Positions 1-7,253 are shown, counted from the stretch's first letter. The stretch: DNA of 9,361 nt from an uncultured Pseudomonadota bacterium (GCA_903883985.1 CAISDD010000121.1:1-9361); one strand, 5' to 3'. Translations and numbers: made by a program. Notes: generated by a model from the letters alone, not told the origin.

Positions 1-76
1 CGGCGGCGCGCAGGAAGTTGCGCATGGCCACGGTGACGTCGCCGAAGTCGATATCCACCGGGCACGGATGCACGCA
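1..76 (-). pseudogene. Continuation of the FAD/Fe-S oxidase frame beyond the TAG (partial, runs off the left edge)
   Basis: Reading the minus strand in the same frame past the TAG gives 25 codons with no further stop. They begin CVHPCPVDIDFGDV and run on through VAMRNF to the window edge. The opening C-x3-C-P supplies the third and fourth cysteines of the cluster started by C867 and C870, so the two pieces together form a normal C-x2-C-x2-C-x3-C-P motif with the stop codon standing for one residue. The fragment therefore belongs to the same protein. Whether it is translated depends on whether the TAG is real and whether it is read through. The remaining C-terminal part, expected to hold cysteine-rich CCG-type domains, lies outside the window. 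Confidence 0.8.
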
Positions 77-79
77 CTA
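77..79 (-). other. In-frame amber codon inside a 4Fe-4S cysteine motif
   Basis: The plus-strand bases CTA at 77-79 read TAG on the coding strand. The codon sits between CSVCH and CVHPCP, that is, between the second and third cysteines of a C-x2-C-x2-C-x3-C-P cluster. One base change from AAG, CAG, GAG, TGG or TCG would give it, so it may be a point nonsense mutation or a sequencing error. No frameshift is needed to explain the break, because the frame is identical on both sides. Confidence 0.85.
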
Positions 80-2692
80 GTGGCAGACCGAGCAGTGATC
101 GGCGATGTCGTCGAATTCGGCAAAATGCGCCAGCGACACTCCGCGACGCGTCTGCTCTTCGTAGAGGAAGGCTTCGATCAGGAGCGAGGTGGCGAGGATC
201 TTGTTGCGCGGCGAGTAGAGCAGGTTGGCGCGCGGCACATGGGTGTTGCACACCGGCTTGCATTTGCCGCAACGCAGGCAGTCCTTGATGGAGTCGGCGA
301 TGGCGCCGATCTCCGACTGTTCCATGATGAGCGACTCCAGTTCCAGCAGGCCGAATGACGGCGTGTAGGCATTGGTCAGATCCGCACCCTTGACCAGCTT
401 GCCCTTGTTGAAGCGGCCTTCCGGATCCACCCGTGCCTTGTAGGCGGCGAATTCGGTCAGCGCCTTGTCGGAGAGGAACTCCAGCTTGGTGATGCCTATG
501 CCGTGCTCGCCGGAAATCACCCCGCCCAGTTCCTGGGCCAGGCGCATGATGCGCGCCACCGCCTGGTTGGCGGCCTGCAACATGGCATAGTCGTCGGAGT
601 TGACCGGGATGTTGGTATGCACGTTGCCGTCGCCGGCGTGCATGTGCAGGGCGACGAACACCCGGCCTTTCAGCACGCGCTTGTGGATCGCATCGCACTC
701 GATCAGGATCGGTTCGTATTCCCGGCCGGTGAATATCTGCCTCAATTCCGCGCGCACCTCGCGTTTCCATGACACCCGCAGGCTGTGATCCTGGAGGGCG
801 CGAAAAATGTCGCCGCTGAGGGCAGCGTTCGCCGCGACCAGAGGGGCGGGCGGGAGTGCGGCCAGGTAGCCCGCCCAGCGCGCGCGCACCTGACGCAGCA
901 GTTCCAGGGCGCGCGTGCGCCGGGTTTCGGTCAGGGCCGGATCGGCCGTGCCGTCCTCGTCCTCGGTGAGCGGCAGGGGGCCGCGCAGGAAGGCTTCCAG
1001 CGCGTCCAACAGGGCCAGCTTGTTGGTGGTGGAGAGCTCGATGTTGATGTGCTCCACCCCATCCGAATACTCGGCCAGGCGGCAGATGGGAATCACCACG
1101 TCCTCATTCACCTTGAAGGCGTTGGTGTGCTTGGCGATGGCTGCCGCGCGGGAGCGGTCCAGCCAGAACTTCTTGCGCGCCTCGCTGTTCGTCGCGATGA
1201 AGCCCTCGCCGCCGCGTGCGGTGGCGCTTGCGACGATGCGCCTGGCGGCGGCATCGACGGCGGCCGCGTCATCGGAGGCGATGTCGGCCAGCAGCACCAT
1301 GTTCGGGCGGCCATTCGAGCTTGCCACACCTCGTTCGGCCTTGGTGGCATAGCCCACCGCCCGGATATAGCGCGCGTCCATGTGCTCCAGGCCAGCCAGG
1401 AGGACTTCCGGCGAGTCGTGCCGCGCGAAATAATCGGTGATTTCGACGATGGCTGGCACCGCTTCCGAGACCTGACCGAAGAATTCCAGGCACACCGTGC
1501 GGATCTCGGGCGGCATGCGATGCAGGACGAAGGTGGCCTGGGTGATCAGGCCGTCGCAGCCTTCTTTCTGGATGCCGGGCAGGCCGGACAGAAATTTGTC
1601 GGTGACGTCCTTGCCCAGTCCGCGCTTGCGAAAGGCGTGGCCCGGAATTTCCAGGATTTCCACGGCGCCCTTGGGGCTGCCGTCGGCGTGGGCGCGCCGC
1701 AGTTCGAAGCGCGCGGTCTCGATGTCGTGTATCTTGGCGAGGTTGTGATCCAGGCGGGTGACGATCAGCCAGTCGGCGTCGGGCGTGACCATCTTCCAGG
1801 AAACCAGGTTGTCCAGCGCCGTGCCCCACAGCACCGCCTTCTTGCCGCCTGCGTTCATCGCCACATTGCCGCCGATGCACGATGCATCCGCCGAGGTGGG
1901 ATCGACCGCGAAGGCCAGTCCTGCGCGCTCCGCGTCTTCCATGACCCGGCGCGTCACTGCTCCGGCGCCGCAGGTGATGACCGGAGTCGGCGTGCTGTGT
2001 CCGGGCAGCACGCGCTGCTCGACCTTGCTCCTGAAATCGAGCTTCTCCGTATTGATGACGGCCGAGAGCCGGGTGAGCGGAATCGCCCCTCCCGTATAGC
2101 CGGTGCCACCGCCACGCGGAATCAGGGTGAGGCCGAGTTCTACACAGCCGGCCACCAGGCCGGGGATCTCCTCCTCGCCGTCGGGGCTGAGCACCACGAA
2201 GGGGTATTCCACGCGCCAGTCGGTGGCGTCGGTGACATGGCTGACCCGGCTCAAACCATCGAAGGCGATGTTGTCGCGGCGCGTGTGGCGGCTAAGCTGT
2301 CGCAGCAGCGCCTCGCGCAAGCGGCTGGTTTCCTTGAAGCCGGCCTCGAAGGCGTCCACCGCCTGACCCGCGAGTTCCAGCAATCGACCGACGCGCGGGT
2401 TGGTCTGGCGGCGCTTCTCGATCTCGCCCAGGCGATGGCGCAAGGCCTGGATCAGCAGTGCGCGGCGATCAGGATAGCCGAGCAGGTCGTCCTCCAGGTA
2501 GGGGTTGCGCGTAACCACCCAGATGTCGCCCAGCACTTCGAACAGCATGCGCGCGGAACGCCCGGTCTTGCGTTCGCCGCGCAGTTCCTCAACCAGACGC
2601 CAGCCATCAGCGCCCAGGAGACGCAGGATGATCTCGCGGTCGGAGAAGGACGTGTAGTTGTAGGGAATCTCGCGGATGCGCTGGGTGGCCAT
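77..2692 (-). CDS. DUF3683-type FAD-linked oxidase with 4Fe-4S domain, ended by an in-frame TAG
   Basis: Predicted large flavin/iron-sulfur oxidoreductase of the D-lactate/glycolate dehydrogenase superfamily; the substrate cannot be told from sequence. Of the 871 visible residues, about 1-115 resemble the DUF3683 N-terminus (opens MATQRIREIPYNY). A PCMH-type FAD-binding domain follows (PRGGGTGYTGG at 192-202, SCIGGNVAMNAGG at 271-283). The FAD-oxidase C-terminal domain has HMHAGDGNVH at 683-692 and SGEHGIG at 727-733. A ferredoxin-like domain has C805-x2-C808-x2-C811-x3-C815 and then C867 and C870. The frame stops at TAG (77-79) where the second cysteine cluster should finish, and the missing half continues in the same frame to the left edge. 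From family knowledge, full-length members run to well over 1,200 residues, so the gene appears interrupted rather than naturally short. Start ATG at 2690-2692 fits the family N-terminus; no strong ribosome-binding site is seen. The gene is divergent from the PTS genes. Family assignment is firm; substrate and functional state are not. Confidence 0.88.
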   Translation of the reverse strand: MATQRIREIPYNYTSFSDREIILRLLGADGWRLVEELRGERKTGRSARMLFEVLGDIWVVTRNPYLEDDLLGYPDRRALLIQALRHRLGEIEKRRQTNPRVGRLLELAGQAVDAFEAGFKETSRLREALLRQLSRHTRRDNIAFDGLSRVSHVTDATDWRVEYPFVVLSPDGEEEIPGLVAGCVELGLTLIPRGGGTGYTGGAIPLTRLSAVINTEKLDFRSKVEQRVLPGHSTPTPVITCGAGAVTRRVMEDAERAGLAFAVDPTSADASCIGGNVAMNAGGKKAVLWGTALDNLVSWKMVTPDADWLIVTRLDHNLAKIHDIETARFELRRAHADGSPKGAVEILEIPGHAFRKRGLGKDVTDKFLSGLPGIQKEGCDGLITQATFVLHRMPPEIRTVCLEFFGQVSEAVPAIVEITDYFARHDSPEVLLAGLEHMDARYIRAVGYATKAERGVASSNGRPNMVLLADIASDDAAAVDAAARRIVASATARGGEGFIATNSEARKKFWLDRSRAAAIAKHTNAFKVNEDVVIPICRLAEYSDGVEHINIELSTTNKLALLDALEAFLRGPLPLTEDEDGTADPALTETRRTRALELLRQVRARWAGYLAALPPAPLVAANAALSGDIFRALQDHSLRVSWKREVRAELRQIFTGREYEPILIECDAIHKRVLKGRVFVALHMHAGDGNVHTNIPVNSDDYAMLQAANQAVARIMRLAQELGGVISGEHGIGITKLEFLSDKALTEFAAYKARVDPEGRFNKGKLVKGADLTNAYTPSFGLLELESLIMEQSEIGAIADSIKDCLRCGKCKPVCNTHVPRANLLYSPRNKILATSLLIEAFLYEEQTRRGVSLAHFAEFDDIADHCSVCH

Positions 2693-2874
2693 ATCGGCAA
2701 AGCTCGGGAAAGGGGCTGCGAATTCTACCGGAAGCCTTCCCTCGGACGCCGGTTGATTCCCACTTAGACCTTATCCATCAAGGGGATATGCGATTCAGCA
2801 AGGCGCCTGCGCAGCCTGGCCTGGGCGGCGTAGAATGTGAACGTTAAACGTCCCACGGACCCTTTCCTTCGGTC
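2693..2874. promoter_or_regulatory. Divergent intergenic region with tentative -10 elements for both directions
   Basis: This 182-bp gap separates the divergently transcribed oxidase and PTS genes, so it should hold a promoter for each. A TAGAAT hexamer on the plus strand at 2831-2836 lies 38 bases before the EIIA start. A TAGAAT on the minus strand at 2722-2727 lies 29 bases before the oxidase start. Neither has a convincing -35 hexamer at 16-18 bp, so both are weak sigma-70-type candidates. No operator palindrome or riboswitch is evident. No Shine-Dalgarno-like sequence precedes the EIIA ATG. Confidence 0.35.
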
Positions 2875-3279
2875 ATGATTCCCCTGCTTATCGTGGCCCA
2901 CGGCCATCTCGGCGAAAGCCTCATTCAGTGTGCCAGTTTCGTGCTGGGGCATCGCCCGGAGCAGTTGGAAAGCCTCGATCTGTCCGCCTGCGATGAGCCC
3001 GGAGAGATGTTGCTGTGGGCGCGGACACAGATCGCGCGCATGGATCAGGGCAAGGGGGTGCTGATCCTCACGGACGTCTACGGCGCCACGCCTTGCAACA
3101 CGATTTGCAAGCTGATCGAACACGAGCATGTGGAAGCCGTGGCAGGTGTCAATTTGCCGATGTTGCTCAAGGCGCTGACTTACCGCGATGATGACCTTCC
3201 CCGCCTGATCCGCAAGTCGGTGCAGGGCGGTCAAGGTGGCATCATGTATATCCTTCCTTCTTCTGAACAAATCGACTGA
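2875..3279 (+). CDS. PTS EIIA component, mannose-family fold
   Basis: Cytoplasmic phosphocarrier expected to accept phosphate from HPr. The 134 residues match a stand-alone EIIA-Man domain, close to the usual length of a single IIA module. The active-site histidine is His9 in LLIVAHGHLGES, corresponding to His10 of E. coli ManX. The conserved acidic segment LILTDVYGATPCN carries Asp67, and GVNLPML at 91-97 is also typical. It is the first gene of a tight EIIA-HPr-EI cluster, and its stop overlaps the HPr start by one base (TGATG). No IIB, IIC or IID permease gene is in the window, so a regulatory rather than transport role is likely; this is an inference. The ATG at 2875 gives a normal family N-terminus starting at the first beta strand, although no clear ribosome-binding site precedes it. 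Confidence 0.9.
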   Translation: MIPLLIVAHGHLGESLIQCASFVLGHRPEQLESLDLSACDEPGEMLLWARTQIARMDQGKGVLILTDVYGATPCNTICKLIEHEHVEAVAGVNLPMLLKALTYRDDDLPRLIRKSVQGGQGGIMYILPSSEQID

Positions 3280-3548
3280 TGCCTGAACGCGACATCGAAA
3301 TCGTCAACAAGCTGGGCCTGCATGCGCGCGCCTCCGCCAAACTGACCCAGACCGCCAGCAGCTTCCCCTGTGAAGTCTGGCTCGCGCGCGGGGGCCGTCG
3401 CGTCAATGGCAAGAGCATTATGGGTGTGATGATGCTGGCAGCCGCGCGCGGCACCAGCATCCGGCTGGAGACCCACGGGGAGGAGGAGGAGGCCGCCATG
3501 GCGGCGCTGGTGGCCTTGATCGGCGACAAGTTCGGGGAAGGGGAATGA
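3279..3548 (+). CDS. ptsH: Phosphocarrier protein HPr
   Basis: Small cytoplasmic phosphocarrier that takes phosphate from Enzyme I and passes it to EIIA proteins. The 89 residues match the usual HPr length. The active-site loop NKLGLHARASAKL places the phosphoryl-accepting histidine at residue 15, as in E. coli. The segment NGKSIMGVMML places a serine at residue 46, the position phosphorylated by HPr kinase in organisms that have it; whether an HprK exists here cannot be seen. The C-terminus is rich in glutamate. The ATG at 3279-3281 shares its A with the TGA of the EIIA gene, so translation is probably coupled. An 85-bp spacer containing heptad repeats separates it from ptsI. Confidence 0.95.
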   Translation: MPERDIEIVNKLGLHARASAKLTQTASSFPCEVWLARGGRRVNGKSIMGVMMLAAARGTSIRLETHGEEEEAAMAALVALIGDKFGEGE

Positions 3549-3552
3549 AGCA

Positions 3553-3573
3553 GGCTCAAGGTTCAAGGTTCAA
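3553..3573 (+). repeat. Three tandem heptads, GGCTCAA/GGTTCAA
   Basis: Starting just after the ptsH stop, the sequence reads GGCTCAA, GGTTCAA, GGTTCAA in exact 7-bp phase, then G. The heptad differs in sequence from the GCCACTA-type array ten bases downstream but has the same period. The array is non-coding and lies inside the probable EIIA-ptsH-ptsI transcript. Confidence 0.75.
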
Positions 3574-3583
3574 GCATTTCCTT

Positions 3584-3625
3584 GCCCCTAGCCACAAGCC
3601 ACTGGCCACTAACCACTGGCCACTG
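3584..3625 (+). repeat. Six degenerate tandem heptads of GCCACTA type before ptsI
   Basis: In 7-bp phase the units are GCCCCTA, GCCACAA, GCCACTG, GCCACTA, ACCACTG and GCCACTG, followed by GGG. The consensus is GCCACTR. The array ends eight bases before the ptsI start codon, so it occupies the region where a ribosome-binding site would be expected. Only the GGGG straddling the array end could act as a weak one. The same repeat family recurs between cheD and cheB at 8737-8771 in the same orientation relative to transcription. Confidence 0.8.
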
Positions 3626-3633
3626 GGGTTTAC

Positions 3634-5358
3634 ATGACTTTTAGCCTGCACGGTATCGGCGTTTCTGGCGGCTACGCGATCGGCCGGGCGCAGGTCTATT
3701 CCCAGGATAGGCTGGAAGCCCCGCATTACCTCCTGCGCCCCGAGCACCTGGAGGTCGAGGTGGAGCGGTTTTCCGCTGCGGTGGCTGCGGTCAGGGCCGA
3801 GATGCTGTTCTTGCAGGCGCACATCCCGGAAGGCGCGCCGGCGGAGCTCTCCGCCTTCCTCAATGTACACGTACTGATCCTCAACGATGCCATGCTGTCG
3901 GAAGCGCCCAAGCGCCGCATCCACAGCGAGCGCTGCAACGCCGAATGGGCGCTGGCACAGCAGACCGAGGCGTTGATCGCGCAGTTCGAGGCGATCGAAG
4001 ACGATTACCTGCGCGAGCGCCGCAACGACGTGCGCCAGGTTGCCGACAAGGTGCTCAAGGAACTCATGGGCCATCCCGGTCACGCGCCGCTGCGGCCCGC
4101 CCTGGAAGGCGAGAGCATCCTGGTGGCGCACGATCTTTCGCCGTCCGACATGGTGTTGTTCAAACGCCATGATTTCGCCGGCTTCATCACCGATCTGGGC
4201 GGCACCACCTCACATACCGCCATCCTCGCGCGCAGCCTCTCCCTGCCCTCGGTGATGGCGCTGCATAGCGCGCGTGCCCTCATTCAGGACGGCGATTGGC
4301 TGATCGTCGATGGCGTCGCGGGCGTGGTGATCGTCAATCCGGATGTATCCATCCTCGACGAATACCGTTTGCGCAGGAATCAGTGGCTGCTGGAGCAAAA
4401 GAAGCTGCGGCGGCTCAAGACCAGTCCCTCCGCTACCCTGGATGGCCTGGAGATCGAACTGCAGGCGAATGTTGACCTGCCGGGAGATGTGGCGCAGGCG
4501 TTGGGAGAAAACGCCAGTGGTATCGGTCTGTTCCGCAGCGAATTCCTCTTCCTGAACCGCGACGACCTGCCCTCCGAAGACGAACAGTTCGAGGCCTACC
4601 GGCATGTGGCGCGGGAGATGGTGGGACGCTGCGTGGTCATCCGCACCCTGGACGTGGGCGCCGACAAGTCCGTGCGCTGGCTGACCGATGTCAGCGTCAA
4701 TCCCGCACTCGGCCGCCGCGCCATCCGTCTGTGCCTGGCGGAGCCGCAAATCTTCACAAGCCAGCTTCGCGCCTTGTACCGCGCCAGCCATTACGGCCAG
4801 ATCAAGATACTGCTACCCATGCTGGCAAGCCTGACCGAACTCGACCAGGCACTGGCCCTGATCTCGGCTGCGCGCGGCATGCTGCGCATGGAGGGCATCC
4901 CCTTCGATGAGGAAACGCCCATCGGTGGCATGATTGAAGTGCCGGCTGCGGCACTCGCGGCGGAATGGTTCGCGAAGAAGCTGGATTTCCTCTCCCTGGG
5001 CACCAACGACCTGATCCAGTACACCCTGGCCATCGACCGCACCGATGACACGGTCGCCCACCTCTACGATCCGCTGCACCCCGCCGTGCTGGCGTTGATC
5101 GACCATACACTCAAGACCGCCCTCAAGTTGGGCAAGCCTGTGTCCATTTGCGGCGAGATGGCAGGTGACCCAAAGCTCACCCGATTGCTCCTGGGGCTGG
5201 GCCTGACCCGATTTTCCATGCATCCGGCGCATATCCTGGCGGTGAAGCAGCAGGTGCTGCGCAGCCATGTCGGCGACCTGGCCCCACTGGCCAGGAAGTT
5301 GCTGCGCGCCGGTCGCCCGGAGCGCATCCAGGAGTATCTGGAGCAGATCAACCGTTGA
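3634..5358 (+). CDS. ptsI: PTS Enzyme I (phosphoenolpyruvate-protein phosphotransferase)
   Basis: Cytoplasmic enzyme that autophosphorylates from phosphoenolpyruvate and donates the phosphate to HPr. The 574 residues match the family length. The N-terminal HPr-binding and phosphohistidine domain covers about 1-230, with the active histidine His194 in GGTTSHTAILAR (E. coli His189). The C-terminal PEP-binding barrel carries Arg301 in GLFRSEFLF, Arg337 in VIRTLD, Glu435 in GMIEVPAA, Asp459 in GTNDLIQY and Cys506 in SICGEMAGD, so all expected catalytic residues are present. The segment after VIRTLDVGADK is diverged from E. coli and reads NPALGRRAIR, which fits betaproteobacterial Enzyme I. It is the last gene of the EIIA-HPr-EI cluster. 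The ATG at 3634 gives the typical start MTFSLHGIGVSGG; the leader upstream is heptad repeat with at most a weak GGGG as a ribosome-binding site. Confidence 0.96.
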   Translation: MTFSLHGIGVSGGYAIGRAQVYSQDRLEAPHYLLRPEHLEVEVERFSAAVAAVRAEMLFLQAHIPEGAPAELSAFLNVHVLILNDAMLSEAPKRRIHSERCNAEWALAQQTEALIAQFEAIEDDYLRERRNDVRQVADKVLKELMGHPGHAPLRPALEGESILVAHDLSPSDMVLFKRHDFAGFITDLGGTTSHTAILARSLSLPSVMALHSARALIQDGDWLIVDGVAGVVIVNPDVSILDEYRLRRNQWLLEQKKLRRLKTSPSATLDGLEIELQANVDLPGDVAQALGENASGIGLFRSEFLFLNRDDLPSEDEQFEAYRHVAREMVGRCVVIRTLDVGADKSVRWLTDVSVNPALGRRAIRLCLAEPQIFTSQLRALYRASHYGQIKILLPMLASLTELDQALALISAARGMLRMEGIPFDEETPIGGMIEVPAAALAAEWFAKKLDFLSLGTNDLIQYTLAIDRTDDTVAHLYDPLHPAVLALIDHTLKTALKLGKPVSICGEMAGDPKLTRLLLGLGLTRFSMHPAHILAVKQQVLRSHVGDLAPLARKLLRAGRPERIQEYLEQINR

Positions 5359-5400
5359 ACCTGGGTTCCTGTGACCTCCGTAACGACACGGTCAACAGCG

Positions 5401-5428
5401 GAATGGGGGTTTATCTGGCCCCTCATTC
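5401..5428. terminator. Stem-loop in the convergent gap, possible bidirectional terminator
   Basis: The left arm GAATGGGGG pairs with the right arm CCCCTCATTC, giving nine base pairs with one bulged T and a loop of about nine bases. It lies 43 bases past the ptsI stop and between two converging genes, where a shared terminator would be expected. No run of T follows on either strand, so it is not a classical intrinsic terminator. It may act with Rho or be only an RNA-protecting hairpin. Confidence 0.4.
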
Positions 5429-5437
5429 GTAGCCAGC

Positions 5438-5468
5438 GTAGCGCGGAATAAACGGCGTTCCGCCCTAC
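5438..5468. repeat. Imperfect inverted repeat next to the regulator stop codon
   Basis: The arms GTAGCGCGGAA (5438-5448) and TTCCGCCCTAC (5458-5468) are complementary at 10 of 11 positions and flank a nine-base loop, TAAACGGCG. The right arm directly abuts the TAG stop (5469-5471) of the minus-strand regulator gene. It resembles the short dispersed palindromes starting GTAGGGCGGA that occur between genes in many proteobacteria, but copy number cannot be judged from one window. It may also serve as a terminator hairpin for the regulator transcript. Confidence 0.5.
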
Positions 5469-7253
5469 CTAGAACAGTTCCGACCCGGTGTTGCCGGCGG
5501 GGTCGGTCCGCGCCGGGCCGTTGTCGTCGTCCTCTATGATCTGGTCGGACACCAGGTAGCGCGCCCAGACCTTGTTGCCGCTGCCGGAATAGACCACTTG
5601 CTCGCACAGCTTCTTTACCAGAGCGATACCGCGTCCAAAAGCCATCTGATTCTCGGCGCGGAGAGTCGCGGTGTTGTTCTGGATTTGCTCGAAATCGAAG
5701 CCCAACCCGGTATCCGTCATGCTGATGTCGAGCAGGGCGCGTGTTTCCTCCTGGTGCAGCAGGAAAGAGATGTCTATGCGACCCTGGCGCAAGCCATTCA
5801 GGCGTTCGCTTCGCTGCTGTAGGTATTGCTCGAAACCGCCGATCCAGTTCTTGGTTGCCGAGCCTAGGCCTAGCAATCCGTGATCCAGTGCGTTGTTGAA
5901 CAATTCCGAAAAGATCAGGAACAAGGAACCCTGATGTGGCTTCAAGGCGTGCACCTGGGTGACGAAACCGAGCACGGCAGGAACCACGTCGATGTAACGC
6001 AATTCCTGGGCACCGAAGGAGAGGTCCATGCGCCACTCTGAAATGTGTCCATGGTGGGCATGCGTGAGGGTATCGAAGCGTGGCAGGAAGCGCCGGTCGA
6101 TCGGTATGGAAACCAGCATGGCAGAGATGTCGTCACGTCCCGCGTGGCCGGCCAGATGGGCCTCGACGCCGCCTAGCAGGCTGGTGAAGCGCTGATCGCT
6201 GTCGTTCGAACTGGCCAGGCAGTCGCGCACACCCTGGATGCCAAGCCATGCGCCGTCCGGGTCTTCCGCTTCGGTCAGTCCGTCGGAGCAGAGCACCAGG
6301 TCTCCGGCTTCATGGAATACCACCATCTCGGTCACACCGGAAAAGAGCTTGTCCGGAAGGATACCCAGCGGCGGGTGGGCGGAGGCCCATTGCATGGAGA
6401 CTTCGCCATGCGCGTTGATGAACAAGGCGTTCGGGTTGCCGCCGTTCCACACTTCCACCGTATGATTGCGCACGTCGATAGAGGCCAGTGTGGCCGCCAC
6501 GAAGCGATCCGAAGGCAGGATGGCCTTGAGTTTTCGATTTAATTCCTCGGCGATCGAAGGCAGTGGAAACCCCTTTGTGGTCATGCTGTAGAACGCCTGG
6601 GTCAGCGGCATGGCGGTGAGTGCCGCAGCCAGGCCATGGCCAGTGGCGTCGGCCAGAAGCACATTGAGTACCTCGCCGGGTGCGCGCGCGGCGCAGAGCA
6701 GGTCGCCGCTGAAGGTGTCCGCGGGCATGTTGAAATGCCGAATCATGGGGTCGCGCAGGCCGGCCGCGTCGGTGAGCCGGGCCATCACATGGGCGCCCAG
6801 GCGCGACTGCTCCTCCGCATCCAGGCGCCAGTTGCGCAGTTCAGCGGCATTGGTCTGCGCTTCCTGCTGCAGGGAAAGGACGCGGGCATAGCTGTTGATC
6901 TTGGCGCGCAGTATCTGCAGTGATGCGGGTTTGACGATGTAATCGTCGCCACCGACTTCCAGGCCGCGGACGATGTCCTGCATCTGGTCCAGCGCGGAGA
7001 AGAAGATGATGGGCGTCCATTTTTCCGAGGGTAGGGCGCGGATATGCTGTACCGCCGTGATGCCATCCATCACCGGCATCATGATGTCCATGATCACCAG
7101 ATCGGGTTTTCCAGATTGAAATTTGGCGACTGCTTCCTCGCCATTGCCGGCCAGGATCGTGGCATGGCCCAATTTATGCGCGACGGCCTCGAGCTGCTTG
7201 GCGTTGGTAGGCGTGTCGTCGACGATGAGGATGGTGAGGCGGTGACTGGACAC
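5469..7253 (-). CDS. Response regulator with PP2C phosphatase and serine kinase domains (HsbR-like)
   Basis: Cytoplasmic partner-switching regulator of 594 residues with three domains. The receiver (about 6-122) has Asp12, Asp13, the phospho-acceptor Asp56 in LVIMDIMMP, Ser86 and Lys108. After a probable helical linker, a SpoIIE/PP2C phosphatase (about 170-385) has Asp184 in SGDLL, Asp202 in LADATGHG, Asp324 in CSDGLTEAED and Asp374-Asp375 in GRDDIS, the usual metal ligands. The C-terminal GHKL ATPase of anti-sigma kinase type (about 410-570) has the N-box SELFNNALDHG (Glu450, Asn454), DTGLGFD at 514-520 and FGRGIAL at 539-545. Both opposing catalytic domains look intact. The order matches Pseudomonas HsbR, which phosphorylates and dephosphorylates the STAS protein HsbA; the STAS gene just upstream is the likely substrate. 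The start is GTG (7251-7253), since an in-frame TAG lies at 7266-7268. The cognate sensor kinase is not in the window. Confidence 0.9.
   Translation of the reverse strand: MSSHRLTILIVDDTPTNAKQLEAVAHKLGHATILAGNGEEAVAKFQSGKPDLVIMDIMMPVMDGITAVQHIRALPSEKWTPIIFFSALDQMQDIVRGLEVGGDDYIVKPASLQILRAKINSYARVLSLQQEAQTNAAELRNWRLDAEEQSRLGAHVMARLTDAAGLRDPMIRHFNMPADTFSGDLLCAARAPGEVLNVLLADATGHGLAAALTAMPLTQAFYSMTTKGFPLPSIAEELNRKLKAILPSDRFVAATLASIDVRNHTVEVWNGGNPNALFINAHGEVSMQWASAHPPLGILPDKLFSGVTEMVVFHEAGDLVLCSDGLTEAEDPDGAWLGIQGVRDCLASSNDSDQRFTSLLGGVEAHLAGHAGRDDISAMLVSIPIDRRFLPRFDTLTHAHHGHISEWRMDLSFGAQELRYIDVVPAVLGFVTQVHALKPHQGSLFLIFSELFNNALDHGLLGLGSATKNWIGGFEQYLQQRSERLNGLRQGRIDISFLLHQEETRALLDISMTDTGLGFDFEQIQNNTATLRAENQMAFGRGIALVKKLCEQVVYSGSGNKVWARYLVSDQIIEDDDNGPARTDPAGNTGSELF

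Noticed and set aside
77..79. Selenocysteine or pyrrolysine as the meaning of the in-frame stop
   Set aside because: Selenocysteine uses TGA, not TAG. Pyrrolysine would need dedicated tRNA and enzymes that are not seen here, and the position is not a known pyrrolysine site. A mutation or base-call error is simpler.
785..2767. A 660-codon open frame on the plus strand, antisense to the FAD oxidase
   Set aside because: The opposite frame encodes clear FAD-binding and iron-sulfur motifs. The antisense translation shows no recognisable domain and looks like the stop-poor mirror frame usual in GC-rich DNA.
3551..3633. The tandem repeats as a CRISPR array
   Set aside because: The units are 7 bp and contiguous, without spacers, and no cas gene is present.
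3556..4170. A minus-strand open frame of 204 codons over the start of ptsI and the heptad arrays
   Set aside because: It is antisense to a well-supported Enzyme I, its first translated region has no known motif, and its end reads through the tandem repeats.
5392..6036. A 214-codon minus-strand frame overlapping the 3' part of the regulator
   Set aside because: It is an out-of-phase shadow of the kinase domain; the regulator frame has intact N, G1 and G2 boxes over the same bases.
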